Assembly (NCBI RefSeq): GCF_040954835.1
Contig: NC_090707.1
Span: forward strand, 21,532,570 to 21,596,569
Source: Lepisosteus oculatus
Taxonomy: Eukaryota > Chordata > Actinopteri > Semionotiformes > Lepisosteidae
Length of the DNA stretch: 64,000 nt
Reading direction: 5' to 3'
The position numbers and the translations under genes were made by a program. Positions 60,201 to 64,000 of the stretch are shown piece after piece. A model generated the notes under the pieces. The model worked only from the letters and a program-made list of their open reading frames with translations, was not told where the DNA came from and ran no database searches. Each line of letters starts with the position of its first letter. Position 1 is the stretch's first letter.

Positions 60201-63200
60201 GTTTATCAGTCAAGGCACCTGTGGGATGATTTGTGTAGAATAATACATACTGTAAACCTCACACATAGTTTGTCACTAACAATAACTTGAAAAAAACAAA
60301 TCACTTATAATTAAATATTGGACCCTGTTTTTATGATTGTATTCAGGTTTCTGATAAACTTGAAAATACTAATTATGAAATATCACAATAGAAACTTACA
60401 TAACTAATTTTATCTAATCTGATTTTAAATGTATTTCAGTATTAATTTTCTTAAAGTCTTGCTGTTAGACATGCTATGTAATCTGTAGAAAGTAAAACTT
60501 CTTGGCAGAAAACACACAGGTCATGCGTATTTCAACATTGATTTTTACATTTTTTCTGCTGTAAAAACTAGATTTTAACCTCTTATCTAGGGTTGGCAGT
60601 GGAAAGCCTTTGTCAGCTGTGATAGTGGAAGGGAAAAAACTCTCTGATGATGATGAAGATGACGAACAGTTTATGGTAGAAGAAGCAGCGCTACCTCCTC
60701 CTGATATGCCTGAATTGGAAATGGTTAGTTGGCATGGGTGACAGCCATGATTTTTTCCATTTTTTTATGATTCTGAATTTTGAGGGAAATTTTAGATAAA
60801 ATAAATAAAAATAGTTTGCTTTTGTTAGCTATTACAGCATTTAAGACGTTTTCCTAACAGCATCAGTTCCAAATGGTACACTCCCAAAAATGCATTTCCT
60901 ATGAATAAAATCTGTTTTATTCTAAAACCTGTTGTCCTACAATTACTACATCAAATATTAAGATTTAGTTATGATTTTTAAAAAATTCTTTCTGGAGGAA
61001 ATGAGTTGTAGTTGTAGCTGTTAGCTATCATTTTGATTGCAGAACCAGAAGTGTTTTATTTTATTTATTCAGTTCTATTCTTTCAGTAATATGCTTTCAG
61101 TTTTAAATTAGCTGTATATTTTTTACCTAAGCACTCTTGTCAAAACAGTAGCCTGTGCAAAGATCTATTTGGTTTTAGTAAAAAACATCACCAAGTAATT
61201 TATTTATCCAGTTTCATGTTTCTTATCACATTTACCACATTAGTCATTTGTGGATTTCTATGTACAGTAATAATGTCATTCTTCTCCCAGGAGCCTGCTG
61301 TGGAGTTGAAAGATGACGAAACGCATGGTAAGTTGTAATTAAGATGCCTGTCATACTTTTAACAGGGCAGATTGAAAGAATCAAAAATAGATGCAATGCT
61401 ACCCTTATTTTATGTATCTCTGGGATCCACTCAGACACGAAACTTATAACGGATAAAACAATATAATCTTGTCACTTCCTGTTCATCTACCCTGGGATGT
61501 CAGTAGAAGTTACTGTGTAGAAAGTCTACACACCCTTTGCCAAGTAACACATTTTGTGGGCTAGCAGCCTGAAATCAAGATGCATTAAATCAGAATTTAT
61601 TTTATCTTTACACATTTTAATACATAAAAGTAATAACACAAAACAAATGCTCAAACATTCTTAAAAGTAATTCCAAATGAAAACCTATGATCATTCTATT
61701 TGAAAGCATCACACACCAAGATTTGACAATGTTTGCCCATTCCATACTGTAGAATACCCTGTCAGATTGTGAGGGACCATTGATAGACTGCAACCTTCCA
61801 CAGATTTTCAGTTAGACTGAGGTCAGGTCTCTGACTGGGCCACTCAAGGACATTTACCTTTTTGTTCTTTAGCAACTCCCCTGTTGCTTCGGCTTTGTGT
61901 GTAGGGTTGATGTTATATTGACAGTAAACTTCCTTACCAGCTTCACCGTCCCTGCAGAGGGCAGCAGGTTTTCTTCAAGAATCTGTCTGTGGTTTTGTCC
62001 ATACAGTTTCCCTTCAATGCTGACCAGTGCCCCAGTCTGTGCTGCAAAAAAACCCATAACAGAACGCTAATTCCATTGTGCTTTCAGTAGGGATGGTGTT
62101 GTCTGGATGATCTGCTGTATAGGATTTTCTCCTAATATAACATTTTGTATTTAGGCCAAAACGTTCTATCCTGGTTTCAGCAAACCACAAAATGATTTTT
62201 CCACATGGCTTTAGAAACAGTGTTGTTTTGAATACCTCAGATGAGAGTGCAGGCTTTTATAAGTAGCGGCTTTCTTCTTGCCAAACTCCCATATAATCCT
62301 GACTTGTTGAAAGCTTGAGATATTGTTGTACGATGTACACACTGACCAATCTTTAATATAAAAGCCTGCAAGTCCTTCAAAGCTGCCTTTGGATTGATCT
62401 TACCCCAGTCGTCCATTTTTGAGCAGTCCATCCTGATCTACTGTATGTCTTGGTGGTGCCATATGCCTTATCACTTGTTAATGGTGGTCTTGACTGTGTT
62501 CCAGGGGAGTTGTATGGCCTTTGAAAATTGTTTTATCTTCATCTCTGTGCCTTTCCACATCTTTATCTTGGCAGTCTTCTGATAGCTCCTTGTTGCCCAT
62601 AGTTGACTCTTTGCTTCAAGATACAATGTCCAGCAGAGGAGACCTATACAAACAGCTGATTTTATTCTGAAATCACCCTAATCACTACAAGTTAACACAG
62701 GTGGAGTCAAAATAGCTTATTATATGATTTGGAAGGCAATTGGTTACACCAGAGCTAATTTACAGTATTCTTTACTAAGGGGTGTTTTTGACTTGGAAGA
62801 TTGTGTGTTAGTGTGTACATTAAGGTAAAAATATTCTAATTTAATGTGTCTTTACATATTTTGTAAAGGGTGTGTAGACATTCTGTAGGCGCTATTTATT
62901 TACTACATAGTTACAGAATTAGGAACTATTTCAAAGAAAATATACCATAATTAACAGTTGTATTGTATAAGTTTAAAAATGGGTATAAAATAATTATATT
63001 ATCTTAAACTAACATGAGTACTGAACAAAAATAATTTATATGATTGCAATATTAATTTACATGTTACATACTACATTTTCTACATAGTGTGAATATTAAT
63101 GGGTGTTGTGGTTGGTGTTTCCTTTGTACTGCTTCTCAGCTCTCAACTCCGTTTTTAAAACTAGAAATCGGGGTTTATTCTGTGCCTTTTTTATCATTTT

Positions 63201-63278
63201 CAAGGTGGGCTGGTGAAGAAAATTTTAGAAACCAAGAAGGATTTTGAAACTTCATCTTCACCAAAGCTGAAAGACCAG
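39175..63278 (+). CDS. traf3ip1: TRAF3IP1 / IFT54 (MIP-T3, elipsa), 5' part; 15 exons visible, 3' end beyond window
   Basis: Exons: 39175-39297, 41907-41975, 43517-43678, 45246-45386, 46786-47100, 47504-47581, 49872-49889, 51880-51903, 52214-52237, 52781-52804, 53047-53122, 56091-56111, 56336-56420, 58516-58599, 60591-60723, 61291-61327, 63205-63278. That is 17 segments including the microexons; all phases join, giving 496 residues (human protein about 690). TRAF3IP1 is the IFT-B subunit IFT54: its N-terminal calponin-homology-like domain binds tubulin and its C-terminal coiled coil binds IFT20, at cilia and microtubules. Residues 1-118 match the N-terminal domain ([51 protein letters not shown]). 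Residues 130-270 are the Lys/Asp/Glu/Arg-rich linker. RIPRPSSA motifs, an acidic [14 protein letters not shown] block and [16 protein letters not shown] follow. The coiled-coil exons must lie to the right. Start codon: first ATG, G at -3, matching the family N-terminus MNA. Confidence 0.97.
39298..41906 (+). other. traf3ip1 intron 1 with tail-to-tail LINE fragments
   Basis: A plus-strand CR1-like 3' end at about 40060-40190 (GATGAACCAGAAGGACTTAT, ATCGTTTGTAACTTTTCTTATG-type terminus) abuts a minus-strand CR1-like 3' region at 40190-40420 (GTTGTTCCACAAGCC...AAGAAGTGTTTCTTGTTTTC). The rest is unremarkable intron. Confidence 0.6.
41907..41975 (+). CDS. traf3ip1: traf3ip1 exon 2 (residues 42-64)
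   Basis: A 69-nt phase 0-0 exon with acceptor TTTTTCACAG and donor GTAAGG. It encodes [16 protein letters not shown] then TKSDNVK, continuing the calponin-homology-like domain. Confidence 0.96.
41976..43516 (+). other. traf3ip1 intron 2, nothing further seen
   Basis: AT-rich intronic sequence. The short open frames have no homology that I can recognise. Confidence 0.5.
43517..43678 (+). CDS. traf3ip1: traf3ip1 exon 3 (residues 65-118)
   Basis: A 162-nt phase 0-0 exon, acceptor TTTTGCAG, donor GTCAGT. It holds the best-conserved block of the protein, including [26 protein letters not shown] and [14 protein letters not shown]. Confidence 0.97.
43770..43862 (+). mobile_element. tRNA-SINE 3' fragment in traf3ip1 intron 3
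   Basis: GGCATCCCATCCAGGGTATT, TGCCTGTTGCTTGCATAGGA TAGGCTTTAACTC and TTAGATAAAACAGTTAGAAA are the 3' body and tail of the SINE family at 32198-32541. Confidence 0.75.
45246..45386 (+). CDS. traf3ip1: traf3ip1 exon 4 (residues 119-165)
   Basis: A 141-nt phase 0-0 exon, acceptor TTTACTAG, donor [26 protein letters not shown] closes the N-terminal domain, and the rest ([18 protein letters not shown]) begins the charged linker. Confidence 0.95.
45641..45905 (-). mobile_element. ATT-tailed SINE in traf3ip1 intron 4
   Basis: On the minus strand it runs from GGTGTCCTGGCCACATTTCC through CCTAATAATCCCCATGTATG, GCTGATGTGTGGTGAGCGCG and CATCCAGGTGGATGCTGCAC to AAAGCACTTTGAATGGAGTG TCCAGAAAAG. It is the best-preserved copy of the family in the window. 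Confidence 0.85.
46786..47100 (+). CDS. traf3ip1: traf3ip1 exon 5: charged Arg/Asp/Lys/Glu repeat linker (residues 166-270)
   Basis: A 315-nt phase 0-0 exon, acceptor TTCTTGCAG, donor GTAATA. It is almost entirely K, R, D and E in RDKDK- and REKD-type dipeptide repeats after [12 protein letters not shown], the segment that anchors the homology. The purine-rich strand also opens a spurious antisense frame rich in Ser and Leu. This region is disordered in the family and associated with microtubule binding. Confidence 0.95.
47504..47581 (+). CDS. traf3ip1: traf3ip1 exon 6 (residues 271-296)
   Basis: A 78-nt phase 0-0 exon with acceptor TTGTATGTAG and donor GTAAGT, encoding [18 protein letters not shown] then NIRAEGDE. 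It is weakly conserved. The call rests on strong splice sites, matching phase and composition. Confidence 0.85.
47582..48244 (+). other. traf3ip1 intron 6, proximal part
   Basis: AT-rich with nothing recognisable before the Tc1 relic. Confidence 0.45.
48245..49473 (-). mobile_element. Tc1-like transposon relic in traf3ip1 intron 6
   Basis: The left end GTCTTGAAAAGTATTTAGAC and the reverse complement of the right end (ACTTGCAAAAGGATGCGAAA) are decayed forms of the same Tc1 terminus as at 3786. The interior carries minus-strand transposase remnants: TTTTTGCCCATTATTCTTGG, GACCTTTGACTGGCCCACTC AAGAACTTTC and GATGAGAAGCATAGTTATAA correspond to the DLNPIENLW region and later blocks. All frames are broken. 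Confidence 0.7.
49490..49605 (+). repeat. Pure (GTGCGA)n hexanucleotide array, about 19 copies
   Basis: 116 bases of perfect GTGCGA units, one CpG per unit, lie in traf3ip1 intron 6, 17 bases from the right end of the Tc1 relic. The open frames across it (His-Ser, Cys-Glu, Arg-Val dipeptides) are artefacts. Confidence 0.98.
49872..49889 (+). CDS. traf3ip1: Candidate traf3ip1 microexon 7 (LEDVDE)
   Basis: An 18-nt phase 0-0 microexon behind the strong acceptor TTCATCCCTCTAG, with donor GTATAT. It would add six acidic residues (297-302) in the middle of the linker and can be skipped without a frameshift. It is predicted from splice signals only. Confidence 0.6.
50265..50960 (-). repeat. Dispersed repeat, second copy of the 18940-19140 family
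   Basis: Shares the GAGCTAAATATTCTA..., CCATAAGCCCC, CTTGTAAATGATTTTTCCAA, GTTGGTATAATTAGAGGCAC and TTCTCTGGCACAGCTTT blocks with 18950-19080. The pyrimidine-rich 50840-50930 corresponds to 19150-19310. Confidence 0.55.
50961..51879 (+). other. traf3ip1 intron 7, distal part
   Basis: AT-rich intron before the three 24-nt microexons. No further microexon with a credible acceptor and donor was found. Confidence 0.45.
51880..51903 (+). CDS. traf3ip1: Candidate traf3ip1 microexon 8 (PSQMFESE)
   Basis: A 24-nt phase 0-0 microexon, acceptor TTTCTTTCTTTGAAG, donor GTATGC. It resembles the next two microexons in length, phase, starting CC and ending AG (16 of 24 bases shared with the second), which suggests tandem exon duplication. 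Confidence 0.62.
52214..52237 (+). CDS. traf3ip1: Candidate traf3ip1 microexon 9 (PTEVLDFK)
   Basis: A 24-nt phase 0-0 microexon, acceptor CTTAATTCAG, donor GTATTT. It begins with Pro and shares the P-x-x-hydrophobic-hydrophobic-acidic pattern with its neighbours. It is predicted from splice signals and similarity to adjacent microexons. Confidence 0.62.
52781..52804 (+). CDS. traf3ip1: Candidate traf3ip1 microexon 10 (PALNLEIE)
   Basis: A 24-nt phase 0-0 microexon, acceptor CACTTTTCCTGAAG, donor GTATTT. It shares 14 of 24 bases with the first 24-nt microexon. The next exon, 240 bases downstream, also starts in phase 0, so any subset of these cassettes keeps the frame. Confidence 0.62.
53047..53122 (+). 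CDS. traf3ip1: traf3ip1 exon 11: first RIPRPSSA motif
   Basis: A 76-nt exon, phase 0 to 1, acceptor AATGTTCTGCAG, donor GTATCC. It encodes [18 protein letters not shown] then MPKTGGQ. The basic Pro/Ser-rich stretch resembles the conserved RIPRP motif seen again in exon 14. Confidence 0.9.
54283..54665 (+). mobile_element. ATT-tailed SINE in traf3ip1 intron 11
   Basis: CATCCTTTGGATGAGACATA AAACCAAGGTC, then ATAATCCCCATCTATGAATT GGCTTCATCACTC, TGATGTGTGATGAACG, CATCCAGGTGGGACTGC and TTTGAGTAAAATGTCCAGAA AAGAGC, ending in ATTATTATT. This is a near full-length plus-strand copy. Confidence 0.85.
54990..55560 (+). pseudogene. Tc1/mariner-like transposase relic
   Basis: Broken frames yield [15 protein letters not shown] (the catalytic LWSDE-type block), an [20 protein letters not shown] segment equivalent to VKHGGG, a DPKHTA-like remnant near 55317 and [20 protein letters not shown] near 55385-55445, which is the third catalytic Asp region. 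Frameshifts and stops abolish it. A paralogous fragment lies at 57420-57533. Confidence 0.75.
55843..55975 (+). mobile_element. Penelope-like terminal sequence with hammerhead-like core
   Basis: CACGCCTGAAGAAGGCTTCA CAGCCGAAAC is followed by TTTTCAGCAGGGAATAAACC and GCATGCTGACGCAGCTACTG. It is the same unit as the minus-strand copy at 23040-23155. CUGAAGA plus a GGCU/AGCC hairpin plus GAAA resembles the hammerhead ribozyme core (CUGANGA...GAAA) known from Penelope-like elements, but one extra A disrupts the base of stem II. Confidence 0.5.
56091..56111 (+). CDS. traf3ip1: traf3ip1 microexon 12 (DESDSDV)
   Basis: A 21-nt phase 1-1 exon, acceptor CTTATTTCCAG, donor GTAAGT. Its phase fits both neighbours, and it gives an acidic serine-rich segment with casein-kinase-2-type sites. 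Confidence 0.8.
56336..56420 (+). CDS. traf3ip1: traf3ip1 exon 13 ([20 protein letters not shown]...)
   Basis: An 85-nt exon, phase 1 to 2, acceptor TTTTTTATTTAG, donor GTCAGA. It encodes residues 359-386 ending GLPPQATQ. The frame stays open past the donor to a stop at 56617-56619, which is unusual for these introns (see findings). The phase-2 donor joins exactly to the [11 protein letters not shown] exon at 58516. Confidence 0.85.
56421..57419 (+). other. traf3ip1 intron 13, proximal part, with in-frame extension of exon 13
   Basis: The exon 13 frame stays open to 56619. A variant poly(A) signal ATTAAA is at 56883. The remainder shows nothing further. Confidence 0.45.
57420..57533 (+). pseudogene. 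Second fragment of the Tc1/mariner-like transposase
   Basis: Almost identical to 55009-55127 (TTTGGGAACAAAGTTTTATG GACAGATGATAAAGATCAAG, CACAGATGCTCCAAAGAACT CCACC). It is another copy of the same family, cut short on both sides. Confidence 0.75.
57534..58515 (+). other. traf3ip1 intron 13, distal part
   Basis: No repeat signature or coding signal was recognised. Confidence 0.4.
58516..58599 (+). CDS. traf3ip1: traf3ip1 exon 14: [20 protein letters not shown]
   Basis: An 84-nt exon, phase 2-2, donor GTAAGA. It encodes one of the most conserved linker motifs of TRAF3IP1 ([18 protein letters not shown]) and then SIDTSPAE. The acceptor CTGCCATAATAG has a weak pyrimidine tract. Confidence 0.95.
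59252..59832. mobile_element. MITE-like element with about 50-bp inverted ends
   Basis: The left end CAGTGGTTCTCATTCTTGGT...GTTTTTGTTCCA and the reverse complement of the right end (CAGTGGGTCTCAGTCCTAGT...TTTTTTGTTCC) match imperfectly over about 50 bases, enclosing about 580 noncoding bases. This CAGTGGTTCTCA terminus is widespread in fish. No clear target duplication was resolved. Confidence 0.65.
60591..60723 (+). CDS. traf3ip1: traf3ip1 exon 15: acidic [14 protein letters not shown] block
   Basis: A 133-nt exon, phase 2 to 0, acceptor CCTCTTATCTAG, donor [22 protein letters not shown] leads into a run of Asp/Glu and [19 protein letters not shown], matching the family's acidic EEDDQFVVEAA segment. 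Confidence 0.95.
60724..61290 (+). other. traf3ip1 intron 15, nothing further seen
   Basis: AT-rich intron with no repeat signature recognised. Confidence 0.45.
61291..61327 (+). CDS. traf3ip1: traf3ip1 exon 16 ([13 protein letters not shown])
   Basis: A 37-nt exon, phase 0 to 1, acceptor CATTCTTCTCCCAG, donor GTAAGT. It is a short acidic linker whose last residues join to HGG of the next exon, as in the mammalian protein. Confidence 0.93.
61512..62885 (-). mobile_element. Nearly full-length Tc1-like transposon relic in traf3ip1 intron 16
   Basis: Inverted ends: GTGTAGAAAGTCTACACACC at the left (61515) and the reverse complement CAGAATGTCTACACACCC at the right (62885). The minus strand holds transposase pieces in order: [20 protein letters not shown] and ARRKPLLI (62380-62250), then [20 protein letters not shown] (62000-61915), the region before the second catalytic Asp, then a DLTSV-like remnant near 61840. 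Stops and shifts inactivate it. Length about 1.37 kb, typical of Tc1. Confidence 0.85.
62886..63204 (+). other. traf3ip1 intron 16, distal part
   Basis: AT-rich, nothing recognised. Confidence 0.45.
63205..63278 (+). CDS. traf3ip1: traf3ip1 exon 17: [15 protein letters not shown], last exon in window
   Basis: A 74-nt exon, phase 1 to 0, acceptor TCATTTTCAAG, donor [21 protein letters not shown] is diagnostic of the region just before the IFT20-binding coiled coil. No later exon was found in the last 720 bases. Confidence 0.95.
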
Positions 63279-64000
63279 GTAAATTATAATTAAGTTTAAA
63301 TTAAACCACTAGTGACTATAGTTTATATGACCTGTGTTCAAAACATGTATGCATTAAAATGTCTTAAAAGAGGTTACTTTCACTTTCGATACTTGGAAGA
63401 AAAGAATAATCAGGAACAATAACAAGTATTGTCATTTGTTCAATAAGTTGTTTATTTTTTACAATTTACTTTATTTTATTTATAGCAGGTGCTACTAAAG
63501 ATCTTAAATGTCAGTTTATGAATATAGAGTACATCCAGTTGTCAACTTAAAAGTGACATACTTAAACTACTAAGACATTTTCATGTTAACACCTTGTCTT
63601 AGAAATTAACAACTTTAGGGATGTTTTTTATGTATTTGGTGTTCATAATAAATAAGTGTAGTCTGTTAACTTGCACAGTAAAACAGGAAATGGATAGTGG
63701 AAGTCTAATTGTAGACTTCCAAACCTAAATAGGTTTCTTCTCTTCTGGCTTGATGGTATGCTGAAGAAAACAAATTGAACTTGACAGATTTCTGGATTTA
63801 TAAGTTTTAGCTTTGTGCTGGAAAAAAACATTCAAACAGTTGTTTAAACAGTTGGATGCTGTGTAATTTTCATTGATCTCTGATATTGTTAATAGCCATG
63901 CTGGTTTTTAGGCTTTCATAACTTATTTTTAATGTCTTAAAAAACATCTAATGACTTGCACGCCGCTGACCCAGTTAAGCCATGAATATTAATCAGAGGA
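63279..64000 (+). other. traf3ip1 intron 17, start
   Basis: Intronic sequence to the window edge. No further exon with a credible acceptor and donor was found. Confidence 0.5.

Noticed and set aside
1..64000. CRISPR array, operons, rRNA genes or phage-like modules
   Set aside because: No regularly spaced direct repeats with unique spacers and no prokaryotic gene structure are present; the spliced vertebrate genes exclude a bacterial origin.

Overview
The window is nuclear DNA of a vertebrate, most likely a ray-finned fish. It is AT-rich, with intron-split genes, GT-AG introns of about 0.3-5.3 kb, and many decayed fish-type SINEs, LINE (CR1/L2-like, L1-like) fragments, Tc1 transposon relics and a solo LTR. 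A non-teleost lineage such as gar or bowfin fits the repeat style and the gene content, but that placement is inference. There is no operon structure and no CRISPR array.

Two protein-coding genes are supported. On the minus strand, about 29.95-35.7 kb, lies a complete anterior-gradient (AGR/Ag1 family) gene: a noncoding first exon behind a TATA box, seven coding exons and a 163-residue ER/secreted thioredoxin-like protein with a CPHS motif and a C-terminal HTEL. On the plus strand, from 39,175 to beyond the right edge, lies TRAF3IP1 (IFT54/MIP-T3, zebrafish elipsa), an intraflagellar-transport protein. Fifteen coding exons are visible (496 residues); the C-terminal coiled-coil exons lie outside the window. 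The two genes are divergent, about 3.4 kb apart. The TRAF3IP1 promoter is TATA-less with NRF1-, CRE- and ZNF143-like sites.

Region by region: 1-29.9 kb is intergenic, with a Tc1 relic (3.8-4.5 kb), a solo LTR with intact target-site duplication (6.1-6.6 kb), CR1-like LINE relics (6.85, 9.2-9.9, 12.1-12.6, 26.2 kb), SINEs (10.4, 14.1, 17.5, 27.7, 29.7 kb), a compound GC-rich repeat (17.4-19.1 kb), another GC-rich repeat block (21.9-22.95 kb), a Penelope-like terminal inverted repeat (23.0-23.2 kb), L1 and LINE endonuclease relics (24.4-25.1 kb), and one unexplained open frame with terminal-exon signals (21.1-21.5 kb). 29.9-35.7 kb is the AGR gene with two intronic SINEs. 35.7-39 kb is the divergent intergenic region. 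39-64 kb is TRAF3IP1, whose introns hold LINE, SINE, Tc1 and MITE insertions and a pure CpG hexanucleotide array at 49.5 kb.

The most interesting observations are a run of four phase-0 microexons in TRAF3IP1 (18, 24, 24, 24 nt; three of them look like tandem duplicates), a duplicated RIPRPSSA motif in two exons, an open frame reading through a TRAF3IP1 splice donor, and an AGR gene beside TRAF3IP1 that fits an ohnologue location lost in amniotes. The two genes are not known to act in one pathway.
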